Shown: positions 10,904-19,765 of the stretch, in pieces
How the letters are laid out: the number at the start of each line of letters is the position of its first letter
Numbering within the stretch: the stretch's first letter is position 1
NCBI RefSeq assembly: GCF_030269485.1
Contig: NZ_BSTL01000030.1
Location: 1-64,000 of the forward strand
Length of the DNA: 64,000 bases
Direction: 5' to 3'
Source: Actinoplanes sp. NBRC 103695
GTDB taxonomy: Bacteria > Actinomycetota > Actinomycetes > Mycobacteriales > Micromonosporaceae
Notes under the pieces: model-generated
Seen by the model: only the letters and a program-made list of their open reading frames with translations
Database searches by the model: none
Told to the model about the DNA's origin: nothing
Program-made: the position numbers and the translations under genes

Positions 10904-11503
10904 TCAAAGGTCCTTCGCGTACGTTGTGCGCCTGGTCACAGCGTCGCGTGCCTTGTCGACCACGGCCACCACCGGATCCACCACCTTGTTCCACGGCGGG
11001 CGGGCCGGCGTGGAGGGATGTGGCCTGGTCGGCGCCGCCTCCTCGGCCGTCTCCACCCGGTTGCCGATCCGGATCAGGTCCTCCACCGGCGCCATCTGCA
11101 GCAGCAGCGGCAGCAGTTCCTCGGCGTCCGCGCGGACATGCCGGGCGATCGCGTCACCCACCGCGGCCGCCGCGGCCTCGAAATCCGGATCGCCGGGCCT
11201 CGCCCTGTCCAGGCGTTGCAGCGTCACCAGCAGATCGTGGTCCTCGGCGAGCTCGCGGTCGGCCAGCCGGTCGCCGTCCGGCACCACCTTGCGCACCGCC
11301 GGGTACAGGTACTGCTCCTCGGCGGACAGGTGCCGGGACAGCTCGGCCACCAGCACCTGGGCGTGCCGGCCGCGGTCCGGCCCGTCCGGCAGCTCGGCCA
11401 GGGAGAGCAGCTCACGATGCTGCTCGGCGAGCACGTCGACCACGTTGCGGCCGGTCACCTCGCCGCCGACCGGCGGGAGCGGGGGAAGGTTCAGCGCTGA
11501 CAC
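10904..11503 (-). CDS. Hemerythrin HHE-domain protein
   Basis: 199 aa, GTG start. Ligand pattern of a four-helix non-haem di-iron domain: H29 (EQHRELL), H58 and E62 (SRHLSAEEQ), H89 (EDHDLL), H122 and E128 (ARHVRADAEELLPLL). The C-terminal 55 residues are Pro/Thr-rich and then basic. The family senses or binds O2 or NO, or manages iron. It is divergent from the M20 peptidase gene with a 58-bp gap. Confidence 0.85.
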   Translation of the reverse strand: MSALNLPPLPPVGGEVTGRNVVDVLAEQHRELLSLAELPDGPDRGRHAQVLVAELSRHLSAEEQYLYPAVRKVVPDGDRLADRELAEDHDLLVTLQRLDRARPGDPDFEAAAAAVGDAIARHVRADAEELLPLLLQMAPVEDLIRIGNRVETAEEAAPTRPHPSTPARPPWNKVVDPVVAVVDKARDAVTRRTTYAKDL

Positions 11504-11561
11504 GGCGGCCGGAGTACCCGGCGCGGAAACCCGCGAAACAAGTGCCTGGTATGAAGGTCAG

Positions 11562-12869
11562 ATGACCGACACCGCTGTCGACGAGGTCGTCGGCATCTGC
11601 CAGGACCTGCTGCGCATCGACACCAGCAACACCGGCGACCAGCGCACCACGGCCGGTGAACGCGTCGCCGCGGAGTACGTCGCCGAGAAGCTCACCGAGG
11701 TGGGCGTCGAGGTGGTCATCCACGAGTCCGCGCCGCGCCGCGCCAACCTGGTCGCCCGGATCCCCGGCGCCGACCGCTCCCGCGGCGCGCTGCTGGTGCA
11801 CGGCCACCTGGACGTCGTCCCCGCCGACGCCGGCGAGTGGTCGGTCCCGCCGTTCTCCGGCGAGGAGAAGGACGGCTACCTGTGGGGCCGCGGCGCCATC
11901 GACATGAAGGACTTCGACGCGATGATGCTCGCGGTGGTCCGTGAGTGGCAGCGCACCGGCGTGGTCCCGCCCCGCGACATCGTGCTCGCGTTCACCGCCG
12001 ACGAGGAGGCGGGCATGCAGTACGGCTCGCAGTTCCTGGTCCGCGAGCACGCCGACCTGCTGGAGGGCTGCACCGAGGCCATCGGCGAGGTCGGCGGCTT
12101 CTCCTACACGGTCAACGACGACCTGCGGCTCTACCTGGTCGAGACCGCCGAGAAGGGCATCGACTGGCTGCGGCTGCACGCCAAGGGCCGCCCCGGGCAC
12201 GGCTCCTTCGTACACGACGACAACGCGGTCACCGCCCTCGCCGAGGCGGTCGCCGCGGTCGGCCGGCACAGGTTCCCGGTGGTCGTCACGCCGACCGTGC
12301 GCAGCTTCCTCGAGCAGGTCTCCGACGCGCTCGGCATCGACTTCGACCCGGACGAGCCCGAGCTCACCATCGGCAAGCTCGGCCCGATCGCCAACCTGAT
12401 CGGTGCCACCCTGCGTAACACCGCCAACCCGACCCGGCTCGAGGCGGGCTACAAGGACAACGTGATCCCCGGCAAGGCGTCCGCCACGATCGACTGCCGC
12501 ACCCTGCCCGGCCAGGCCGAACTCTTCCTGGGACAGCTGCGCGACGTGATCGGCCCGGACATCGAGATCGAGCACCTGCAGCAGCAGGCGGCGCTCGAGA
12601 CCGGCTTCGACGGCGCGCTGGTCGACGCGATCAGCGCCGCACTGCGCGCGGAGGACCCGGGCGCGCGGGCGGTCCCCTACATGCTCTCCGGAGGTACGGA
12701 CGCCAAGGCGTTCACCACCCTCGGCATCCGATGCTTCGGGTTCGCCCCGCTCAGACTGCCCCCCGACCTCGCCTTCTCCTCGCTGTTCCACGGCATCGAC
12801 GAGCGTGTGCCGATCGAGGGACTAAGGTTCGGCGTGCGCGTGCTCGACCGGCTCCTGCGCAGCGCATGA
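11562..12869 (+). CDS. M20/M25/M40 family metallopeptidase (dipeptidase-like)
   Basis: 435 aa, ATG preceded by GAAGG. Metal-site motifs: LVHGHLDVVPAD, WGRGAIDMKD, the TADEEAG general-base segment, and a late SLFHGIDERV histidine; the dimerisation domain sits between. The length is usual for the actinobacterial M20 peptidase of this neighbourhood. It hydrolyses a peptide or amide bond in the cytosol with two Zn ions; substrate unknown. Confidence 0.92.
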   Translation: MTDTAVDEVVGICQDLLRIDTSNTGDQRTTAGERVAAEYVAEKLTEVGVEVVIHESAPRRANLVARIPGADRSRGALLVHGHLDVVPADAGEWSVPPFSGEEKDGYLWGRGAIDMKDFDAMMLAVVREWQRTGVVPPRDIVLAFTADEEAGMQYGSQFLVREHADLLEGCTEAIGEVGGFSYTVNDDLRLYLVETAEKGIDWLRLHAKGRPGHGSFVHDDNAVTALAEAVAAVGRHRFPVVVTPTVRSFLEQVSDALGIDFDPDEPELTIGKLGPIANLIGATLRNTANPTRLEAGYKDNVIPGKASATIDCRTLPGQAELFLGQLRDVIGPDIEIEHLQQQAALETGFDGALVDAISAALRAEDPGARAVPYMLSGGTDAKAFTTLGIRCFGFAPLRLPPDLAFSSLFHGIDERVPIEGLRFGVRVLDRLLRSA

Positions 12870-12906
12870 AGTCTTCTCTGACCCCACCCGAGAGGAACCA
12901 ACTCAG

Positions 12907-13563
12907 ATGACCGACCGGATGGCGGACCTTGACGCCGCCCTGGACCGCGTGGTCGATGCCGCCCGCGCGCACCTGGCCGCGGTGAAGGCCGCCGAGGGAC
13001 GCATCGACGACGACGGCGTCTGGCAGGCGTACGTGGCGCTCAACAACGCCTCGTTCGCCTACGACGAGCAGTTGCTGGACAACTTCGGCGAGGTGACGCC
13101 GTGGGACGTCGAGTCGATCGACCCGGACGAGGCGGACCAGCGGTTCGGCCTGGGCGTGGGCGGGCTGGACGGCGCCGAGCCGGCCGACGCGCACCCGCAG
13201 GTGATCTCGGTGCGGCAGCGTCGTGACTACAAGGTGCCCAGCGTGTCGGCTCTGCTCCGGATGGCCGACGCGGCCCGCAGCAACGCGGTGCCGGAGGACG
13301 AGGACCCGGGCCCCATCGAGTCGGTCGGCGAGGCCGTGCTGGAGCTGCTGCAGTCCGGCGACGGCTCGCTCAGCTCACTGGACGTGCCCGAGCTGGAACC
13401 GCTGGACGGGCTGATCACGGTCAGCGAGACCGCCAAACCCCTGGACCTGGAGGCGTACGAGGACAGCGACGGCGCCGGCCCGTTCACGCCGGGCGCGGAC
13501 GACCTGCTCGTCGGCCGTCTCGACGAGCACCCGTACCTCCCGGAGGAGGACGAAGAAGCCTAG
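12907..13563 (+). CDS. Conserved actinobacterial acidic protein, function unknown
   Basis: 218 aa, ATG with AGAGG upstream. Very acidic (many Asp/Glu, C-terminus EEDEEA), no membrane segment, no known catalytic motif. The N-terminal 90 residues contain helical segments (LDRVVDAARAHLAAVKAAEG); the rest looks partly disordered. It lies 37 bp after the M20 peptidase gene, probably in one transcript. Confidence 0.75.
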   Translation: MTDRMADLDAALDRVVDAARAHLAAVKAAEGRIDDDGVWQAYVALNNASFAYDEQLLDNFGEVTPWDVESIDPDEADQRFGLGVGGLDGAEPADAHPQVISVRQRRDYKVPSVSALLRMADAARSNAVPEDEDPGPIESVGEAVLELLQSGDGSLSSLDVPELEPLDGLITVSETAKPLDLEAYEDSDGAGPFTPGADDLLVGRLDEHPYLPEEDEEA

Positions 13564-13579
13564 CCGGCTTTGTCGGCCG

Positions 13580-13771
13580 TCAGTAGGAGAGACCCGGCTG
13601 GGGATTGTCCCGCACCTTGCGGCGGAGCATCACCTGCCGGGTTCCATCCCTGAAGAGCTGCACCCGGGCGAGTTCCCAACCGGAGAACTCCGCCTGGATT
13701 GCCAGCTGCGCCGCGGCGGCCAGGCGATCGACATTCGAAGGCAACCGGAGCGGCGCGTATTCGTAGTCCAT
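13580..13771 (-). CDS. DUF5703 family small protein
   Basis: 63 aa, ATG start. MDYEYAPLRLP at the start and GWELARVQLFRDGTRQVMLRRK in the middle match DUF5703, a small actinobacterial family often found in this mycothiol/proteasome neighbourhood. It starts 5 nt after the stop of the upstream membrane-protein gene, so the two form an operon. Function unknown. Confidence 0.85.
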   Translation of the reverse strand: MDYEYAPLRLPSNVDRLAAAAQLAIQAEFSGWELARVQLFRDGTRQVMLRRKVRDNPQPGLSY

Positions 13772-13776
13772 GGCTC

Positions 13777-14868
13777 CTAATATGCGTCAGGCCGCCGCGC
13801 CTGCACCAGTCCTCGATCGGACTCGCGGCCGCGACCACAATCGGCGCAGGCCGGCCGCCGCCGCAGGTGGTAGGCCAGGGTCGCGGCGCCCAGGGCGGCG
13901 CCCCACAGCGGCCAGGTCATCTGCGGCACGTGCGCCAGGCTCAGGTCGGACGTGTAGAGCTCCGGGTTGCTGTAGAAGGCGACCGACGCGGCGGTGACCG
14001 CCAGCGCGACCAGCCCGGCCGGGATCGTGGCCAGCCGGATCGGCACTCTCCTCCCCGCCAGGCCGATCATCCAGCGCGGGAAGACCTCGCCCCAGCGCTG
14101 CGTGAGCCCGAGCGTCAGCACCGCGCCGGCCAGCGCGAAGCCGCCCAGGCCGGCGCCCGCCCAAACCATGCCGGAATTGTGCAGCTCGGCCAGGAACTCG
14201 TCACTGATGCCGAACGGGATGTGCACCGCCCAGGCCAGCCGGACCACTGCGTAGAAGGCCGGGACCGCCACCGCGACGGCCACCGCCCAGCGGCCCCAGC
14301 GAGCAGCGGCCTCCGGTGTCGTCCAGCCCGGCCGGCCGTCGGCGGCCGCGGATGTCGAAAAGTCGTCGGCGCGGCCGCAGCTCTCGCACACCCCGGCGAT
14401 CTTCCGCTGCCAGCGCAGCACCGCCGCCGCCACGAGCAGGCCGCCGGCCATGGCCCCGATCTGACAGGCGAGCTGCCAGTTGAAGACGACGCCGTAGTCC
14501 ATCGGCGGATAGCCGAACGGCGCCCCGACGATCAGCACCGGCAGGTAGCCGGCGAAGGTCAGCACCCGGACGTCGGGCACCAGAATGACCAGCGCCACCA
14601 CGACCGTCCAGCACCAGGCGAGGATCGCCGCCCGGGCCGGTCCCGGCGGTCGCGCCGGGCCGTGCAGGAGGAGCAGCAGCACCGCGGTGATCAGCAGCAC
14701 GGCGGCGAACAGCGGCGCGCCGACGGCCGGGTCGAGAGCGCGCAGGGGAGAGGCGCCGTTGCCGGGGTCGTGCGGGCCGAACGGGAAGCCGCGACCGGTG
14801 ACGGTCGCGACGAGGGCGAGGGTTCCGGAACCGGCGGCGAACAGGGCCGCCTTCGTCTGAATGCTCAT
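13777..14868 (-). CDS. Polytopic membrane protein with two CxxC pairs
   Basis: 363 aa from the ATG at 14868 (a GTG at 14877 is the alternative). About seven to eight hydrophobic segments spread from residue 5 to 340. Two short cytoplasmic CxxC motifs (CESCGRA in the central loop and CADCGRG near the C-terminus) could form a split zinc ribbon. No transporter signature was recognised. Confidence 0.65.
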   Translation of the reverse strand: MSIQTKAALFAAGSGTLALVATVTGRGFPFGPHDPGNGASPLRALDPAVGAPLFAAVLLITAVLLLLLHGPARPPGPARAAILAWCWTVVVALVILVPDVRVLTFAGYLPVLIVGAPFGYPPMDYGVVFNWQLACQIGAMAGGLLVAAAVLRWQRKIAGVCESCGRADDFSTSAAADGRPGWTTPEAAARWGRWAVAVAVAVPAFYAVVRLAWAVHIPFGISDEFLAELHNSGMVWAGAGLGGFALAGAVLTLGLTQRWGEVFPRWMIGLAGRRVPIRLATIPAGLVALAVTAASVAFYSNPELYTSDLSLAHVPQMTWPLWGAALGAATLAYHLRRRPACADCGRGRESDRGLVQARRPDAY

Positions 14869-14920
14869 GCCCCTCACGGTCGCGTCCCGCGGCGCCCGCC
14901 GGATCCCGCCCGCGCGGGTA

Positions 14921-14976
14921 CCGGCTCCCGCCTCAGGGGGAGATGAAGCCGGCTCCCGCCTCAGGGGGAGATGAAG
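14921..14976. repeat. 28-bp perfect tandem duplication over the response-regulator stop
   Basis: The unit at 14921-14948 is repeated exactly at 14949-14976. The second copy contains the last codons and TGA of the response-regulator gene (FISP-stop on the minus strand); the first copy repeats the same end sequence downstream of the stop. Confidence 0.95.
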
Positions 14977-15599
14977 CCGGAGCGATAAGCCACAACCACG
15001 GCTTGCGTACGGTCGCGGACGCCGAGCTTGGCCAGGACGTTGCCGACGTGGGTCTTCACCGTCTCCAGCCCCAGGACCAGCTTCGCCGCGATCTCCGCGT
15101 TGGACAGGCCCTCGGCCATCAGGCGCAGCACCTCGCCCTCGCGGTCGGTCAGGCGCACCCCGGGGAGCTGCTCCCTGCTCGGGCCGTACGCCGCCGCCAG
15201 CCTGCGCACCGCGGCCGGGAAGAGCAGCGACTCGCCCCGCGCGACCACCCGGACCGCCTCCACGATCTGCGCCGGGCGGGACCTCTTGAGCAGGAAGCCA
15301 CCGGCGCCGGCGCGCAGCGCGTCGTACACGTGCTCGTCGTTCTCGAAGGTCGTCACCACCAGCACGCGCGGCGGGCGCTCGAGGCGCTCGTGCAGCAGCC
15401 TGGTGGCCTGGATCCCGTCCAGGCGCGGCATGCGTACGTCCATCAGAACGACGTCGGGCCGCAGCCGGACCACCGCCGGGACCACGTCGGCGCCGTCCTC
15501 CGCCTCGCCGGCCACGTCGATGTCGTCCTCCGCGCCGAGGATGGCCCGCAGCCCGGCCCTGATCAGCGCGTCGTCGTCAACGATCAGTACGGAGATCAC
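14961..15599 (-). CDS. NarL/FixJ-family response regulator
   Basis: 212 aa from the GTG at 15599. Receiver domain 1-120 with acidic pocket D8-D10, phospho-acceptor D54 (VVLMDVRMP), switch Thr in VVTTFE and Lys in LLKRS; LuxR-type HTH at about 145-205 (LTDREGEVLRLMAEGLSNAE). The start lies inside the 3' end of the kinase gene (23-nt overlap), so the pair is translationally coupled. It is the partner of the adjacent kinase; target genes unknown. Confidence 0.93.
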   Translation of the reverse strand: MISVLIVDDDALIRAGLRAILGAEDDIDVAGEAEDGADVVPAVVRLRPDVVLMDVRMPRLDGIQATRLLHERLERPPRVLVVTTFENDEHVYDALRAGAGGFLLKRSRPAQIVEAVRVVARGESLLFPAAVRRLAAAYGPSREQLPGVRLTDREGEVLRLMAEGLSNAEIAAKLVLGLETVKTHVGNVLAKLGVRDRTQAVVVAYRSGFISP

Positions 15600-16845
15600 G
15601 CGGCAGTCTGGCACGCACCCTCCACTCGGCACAGTCCCGTCCCGCCCGGCTGTCGCCCGCGCGTCCCGCGTCGCCGCCCGCGCGTCCGGCCTCGCCGCCC
15701 GTGCGCCTTACCTCGCCGCCCTCGGGTCCTGCCTCGCCGTCCTCGGGTCCCGCCTCGATGGTGCCGCCGGCCAGCCGGACCCGCTCGCGCATCCCCGTGA
15801 GCCCGCGGCCGCTGCGTCCCGCCGGCCGCCCGTCGAACGGATTGCGCACCTCGATCTCGATCCCGTCCCCGCTCCTGATCCGGAGGTGGATCGCGCCCGA
15901 CCCGTGCTTCGCCGCGTTGGTGAGGCTCTCCTGGACCAGCCGGAAGGCCTCGGCCGGCAGCGTCCCGGCCGGCAGGGTCCCGGGGAGCTCGACGTCGGCG
16001 TGCACCTCGATCCCGCCGGCGCGCACGTCGTCCAGCAGCCGGTCGAGGTCCCCGGACGCCGGCGAGGAGAAAGAACGTTCGTTCTCGTCACGTAACATTC
16101 CGAGCACGTGATCGAGGTCGTCCATCGCGGAGCGGCCGACCTCCTCGATCGCCTCCAGGGCCCGCCGCGCGAACTCCGGGTCCTTGTCGAACACCGCCCG
16201 CGCCGCGCCCGCCTGCAACGTCGTCGCGGTCAGCGCGTGCCCCACCGAGTCGTGCAGCTCGCGGGCCAGCCGGTTGCGCTCGGCCAGCCGATGTTCCCGG
16301 GCCTCCACCGCCGCCAGCCGCTCGGCGGGCGACGGGCCGAGCAGCACGGGCGCCATGGTCGCCGCCAGCGCGCCCAGGCCGGCCGTCGCGTAGACGGTTC
16401 CCAGCAGGAGCAGCAGCGCCGCTCCGGCGGAGGCGGGCGTCACCCGTGCCGACAGGCCCATGAAGGCCAGCGGGACCGCGCCGACCAGTGCCGTCCCGAT
16501 CATCGCGCCGACGGCCAGGTGCACGGCGAACCACAGCGCCGCCCGCAGCCTGGTCTCCATCGCCGGCGGTCCGGGGTGCGGCAGATCGACCCGCAGCAAC
16601 GCGCGCACGGCGGCGATCTCGAGCTCCCGGGTGCCGCTCAGGAACGGCGGCACCAGCCCGATCAGGCTCACCACCACGGCGATCGCCAGCGTCGCGACCC
16701 GGTCGTCCGTCGAGATCAGCACGGTCCGGCCGACCAGGCCGGCGAGCAGCACGTAGGGGAGAAGGATCACCGCCCCGAGCAGCAGGAACACCGCCCGGCG
16801 GTAGGTGCTCGCGCGCAGCGGGGCGAGCAGCGCCCGCCGGATCAT
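15577..16845 (-). CDS. Two-component sensor histidine kinase (HisKA_3 type)
   Basis: 422 aa. Four hydrophobic segments (about 18-38, 50-70, 105-130, 141-165) form the membrane sensor; dimerisation/phospho-acceptor helix with H198 (LARELHDSVGHALTATTLQ); HATPase with N-box (SLTNAAKHG) and GRGLTGMRERV. Between the last HATPase strands lies a low-complexity Gly/Glu/Ala/Arg insertion (about 365-405) before the conserved end EWRVRARLP. The start overlaps the aldo/keto reductase stop as ATGA. Confidence 0.92.
   Translation of the reverse strand: MIRRALLAPLRASTYRRAVFLLLGAVILLPYVLLAGLVGRTVLISTDDRVATLAIAVVVSLIGLVPPFLSGTRELEIAAVRALLRVDLPHPGPPAMETRLRAALWFAVHLAVGAMIGTALVGAVPLAFMGLSARVTPASAGAALLLLLGTVYATAGLGALAATMAPVLLGPSPAERLAAVEAREHRLAERNRLARELHDSVGHALTATTLQAGAARAVFDKDPEFARRALEAIEEVGRSAMDDLDHVLGMLRDENERSFSSPASGDLDRLLDDVRAGGIEVHADVELPGTLPAGTLPAEAFRLVQESLTNAAKHGSGAIHLRIRSGDGIEIEVRNPFDGRPAGRSGRGLTGMRERVRLAGGTIEAGPEDGEAGPEGGEVRRTGGEAGRAGGDAGRAGDSRAGRDCAEWRVRARLPRDLRTDR
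15640..15765. repeat. Imperfect GC-rich minisatellite inside the histidine kinase gene
   Basis: About 19-20-bp units built on cctcgccgccc-gcg and cctcgccgtcctcggg are repeated through this stretch and encode the Gly/Glu/Arg/Ala-rich insertion near the kinase C-terminus. Units are diverged, so exact boundaries are approximate. Confidence 0.6.
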
Positions 16846-17813
16846 CCCTCGCGCTCGGGGTAGCCGACCTCGATCGCCGACACGTCGTCCAGCGCCTTCG
16901 CGATCTGGGCGGGCAGCGTCAGCTCCTCGCTGAGCAGCGCGCCCTGCAGCTGGCCGGCGGTCCGGGCGCCGAGGATCGCCGAGGACACCCCGGGCCGGTC
17001 GCGGATCCAGGCCAGCGCCACCTCGACCGGCGACACGCCCAGCCCGCGGGCCGCGGTCGCCACCGACTCGACGATGCTGGAGCTGCGCGGCTCCAGGTAG
17101 GGCTCGACGAACGCGGACAGGTGCTCGGAGGCGGCCCGGGAGTCCAGCGGGCGGCCGTCCCGGTACTTGCCGGTCAGCACCCCGCGGCCCAGCGGAGACC
17201 AGGGCAGCAGGCCGATGCCCATGGCCGCGGCGGCGGGCAGCAGCTCGCGCTCGATACCCCGCTCCAGCAGCGAGTACTCCATCTGGGCGGCCACGATCGG
17301 CGCCCGTCCCGGCCACGCGGCCTGCCACGCCGCCGCCCGCGCGGTCTGCCACGCGGCGAAGTTGGAGACGCCCACATACCGGGTCTTGCCACTGGCCACC
17401 GCGTGGTCGAGGGCGGCGAGCGTCTCCTCCAGCGGGGTCTGCGGGTCGTAGCCGTGCACCTGCCACAGGTCGACGTAGTCGGTGCCGAGCCGGCGCAGCG
17501 ACCCCTCCAGCGAGCGCAGCAGGTGCCCGCGTGAGCCGTCGCGGCGGCGCCACCCGCCCGGCGTCAGACCGGCCTTGGTCGAGATCAGCACCTCGTCGCG
17601 GGGCACGAGCTGCTCCATCAACGCGCCGATCACCGACTCGGCGTCGCCGTCGCCGTACACGTCGGCGGTGTCCAGCAGCGTGCCGCCCGCGTCGAGGAAC
17701 AGTTTCAGCTGGGCGGCCGCGTCGTCGGGGTCGGTGTCCCGGCCCCACGTCATGGTGCCGAGCGCGAGCCGCGAGACCGCCAGCCCGCTTCGGCCGAGCG
17801 GTCGCTGTTGCAT
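16842..17813 (-). CDS. Aldo/keto reductase
   Basis: 323 aa, ATG start. The (alpha/beta)8 NAD(P)H-dependent reductase tetrad is complete: D48, Y53, K80, H120 (LWQVHGYD). GVSNFAAWQ and the LLPWSPLGRGVLTGKY nucleotide-binding stretch are typical. It is first in an operon with the two-component system (4-nt overlap), so it may sit under the same control; substrate unknown. Confidence 0.92.
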   Translation of the reverse strand: MQQRPLGRSGLAVSRLALGTMTWGRDTDPDDAAAQLKLFLDAGGTLLDTADVYGDGDAESVIGALMEQLVPRDEVLISTKAGLTPGGWRRRDGSRGHLLRSLEGSLRRLGTDYVDLWQVHGYDPQTPLEETLAALDHAVASGKTRYVGVSNFAAWQTARAAAWQAAWPGRAPIVAAQMEYSLLERGIERELLPAAAAMGIGLLPWSPLGRGVLTGKYRDGRPLDSRAASEHLSAFVEPYLEPRSSSIVESVATAARGLGVSPVEVALAWIRDRPGVSSAILGARTAGQLQGALLSEELTLPAQIAKALDDVSAIEVGYPEREG

Positions 17814-17940
17814 GCGTGAACCATATTCAGACTCCGCCGACTTGCGACATCCCGCGCCGCGTCGGTTACCGGACCGAGACGCCCCCGGCCGGGTCAGTAG
17901 GCTCGTCGGAGAAGGTTTCCGTTCTATGTCGGGAGGGCGC

Positions 17941-18993
17941 GTGCGGCTCGGACTCAGCCTCGGTTACCAGGCGGCATGGACCACACCGGCCGACCACCTG
18001 GCTCTCGCGCAGGAGGCGGACCGGCTCGGATTCTCGGTGGTGTGGGCGGCGGAGGCCTACGGCTCCGACTCGCCGACCATGCTGGCGTGGATCGCCGGTC
18101 AGACCGAACGGATCGACGTGGGCGCCGCGGTGATGCAGATCCCGGCGCGTACTCCCGCGATGACCGCGATGACCGCGGCCACGATCGACGCGATCTCCGG
18201 CGGCCGGTTCCGCCTGGGTCTGGGCGTCTCCGGACCGCAGGTTTCGGAGGGCTGGCACGGCGTACGCTTCGCGAAACCGCTCGGCCGCACCCGCGAGTAT
18301 GTCGACATCGTGAAGCTGGCGCTGGCCCGTAAGCCGGTGGCGTACGAGGGCGAGCACTACACACTGCCGCTGCCCGACGGGGCCGGCAAGGCGCTCCGCC
18401 TCGGCTTCCACCCGCCGCGCGAGCGGATCCCGGTCTACCTGGCCGCGGTCGGGCCGAAGAACCTGGAGCTGGCCGGCGAGATCGCGGACGGCTGGCTGGC
18501 CATCTTCTTCGACCCGAGCACCGCCTCCGACCACCTGCGCCACATCGAGGCGGGCCGCTCCAAGCACGGCCAGGGCCTCACCGGTTTCGACGTGGCGCCC
18601 AGCGTGCCCGTGGTGATCGGCGACGACGTGGCCTCCAGCGCCGACGTGATCCGGCCGTACGCGGCGCTCTACGTCGGCGGCATGGGCAGCCGCGAGCAGA
18701 ACTTCTACAACCGGCTGGCCGTGCGGATGGGCTTCGCCGACGCCGCCAAGGAGGTGCAGGACCTCTATCTGGACCGCAAGATCCGGGAGGCCGCGGCCGC
18801 GGTGCCGCAGGAGTTCATCGAGCGCACCGCGCTGGTCGGCCCGCGCCCGGTGATCGTCGAGCGGATCCGGGAGTACGCCGCCGCCGGCGTCACCACGCTG
18901 TCGATCAGCCCGTACGTCGGGGATCTGAAGTCCGGTCTGGACACCCTGCGGGTGGTGGCCGAGGCGTTCGACGAGGCCGGGGTGGCGTCGTAG
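17941..18993 (+). CDS. LLM-class F420-dependent oxidoreductase
   Basis: 350 aa from the GTG at 17941, preferred because GGGAGGGCGC lies just upstream and the family begins MRLGLSLGY; an in-frame ATG at 17926 is the alternative. Luciferase-like TIM barrel: SVVWAAEAYGSD, ISGGRFRLGLGVSGPQV and GEIADGWLAIFF are typical of F420-binding LLM proteins. Cytosolic hydride transfer using F420; substrate unknown. The stop overlaps the next GTG (TAGTG). Confidence 0.9.
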   Translation: MRLGLSLGYQAAWTTPADHLALAQEADRLGFSVVWAAEAYGSDSPTMLAWIAGQTERIDVGAAVMQIPARTPAMTAMTAATIDAISGGRFRLGLGVSGPQVSEGWHGVRFAKPLGRTREYVDIVKLALARKPVAYEGEHYTLPLPDGAGKALRLGFHPPRERIPVYLAAVGPKNLELAGEIADGWLAIFFDPSTASDHLRHIEAGRSKHGQGLTGFDVAPSVPVVIGDDVASSADVIRPYAALYVGGMGSREQNFYNRLAVRMGFADAAKEVQDLYLDRKIREAAAAVPQEFIERTALVGPRPVIVERIREYAAAGVTTLSISPYVGDLKSGLDTLRVVAEAFDEAGVAS

Positions 18994-19667
18994 TGGCCAC
19001 CGTCCTGCTCATGCGGCACGGCCGGACCACCGCGAACGCCTCCGGTGGTCTGGCCGGCCGGCAACCGGTCGAGCTCGACGACACCGGCCGGGCCCAGGCC
19101 GAGCGGGCCGGCGAGCGCCTGCGCGCGTTGCCCCTGGCCGCCGTGGTGACCAGCCCGCTGATCCGCTGCCGGCAGACCATGGAGCTCGCCCTGCCGGACG
19201 CCAAGCCGGTGGAGGAGGAGGGCCTGATCGAGTGCGGCTACGGCGACTGGGAGGGCCGGCCGCTGGCCGAGCTGGCCAAGGAGCCGCTGTGGGCCGTGGT
19301 GCAGCAGCACCCCAGCGCGGCGGTCTTCCCGAACGGCGAGGCGATGGCCGCGATGTCCGCCCGCGCGGTGGCCGCGATCCGGCGCTGGGACGCGCTGGTC
19401 ACCGCCGAGCACGGCGCGGACGCGCTCTGGCTGGCGTGCAGCCACGGTGATGTGATCAAGGCCATCGTGGCCGATGCGATGGGCCTGCACCTGGACGAGT
19501 TCCAGCGGATCGTGGCGGATCCGGCGTCGATCAGCGTCATCCGGTACACGCCGACGCGCCCGTTCCTCGTGCGCCTCAACGACACCAGCGATCTGACCTC
19601 GTTGATCCCTCCGGCCGGGACCGCGTCGTCGAGCGACGCCGCGGTCGGCGGCGGCAGTAACTCTTAG
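18993..19667 (+). CDS. Histidine phosphatase family protein (MSMEG_4193-like)
   Basis: 224 aa. Phosphoglycerate-mutase-like active site LMRHGRTTAN (R8, H9), second Arg in SPLIRCRQT, catalytic Glu region YGDWEGRPL and the second His in ACSHGDV. The C-terminal 25 residues are Ser/Gly-rich. It starts on the last base of the preceding stop. In actinobacteria this gene is regularly followed by DUF3090 and the SCO1664 family, as here. Confidence 0.9.
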   Translation: MATVLLMRHGRTTANASGGLAGRQPVELDDTGRAQAERAGERLRALPLAAVVTSPLIRCRQTMELALPDAKPVEEEGLIECGYGDWEGRPLAELAKEPLWAVVQQHPSAAVFPNGEAMAAMSARAVAAIRRWDALVTAEHGADALWLACSHGDVIKAIVADAMGLHLDEFQRIVADPASISVIRYTPTRPFLVRLNDTSDLTSLIPPAGTASSSDAAVGGGSNS

Positions 19668-19765
19668 TAGTCGCCTGTTTCCGCAGGGTGGAGGGCGGTT
19701 GCGCCCTAGGCGAACCGCGCCGGTGCACTGCGCGCACGCGCCGGGAGGCGGATAGGGTCGTCCGT

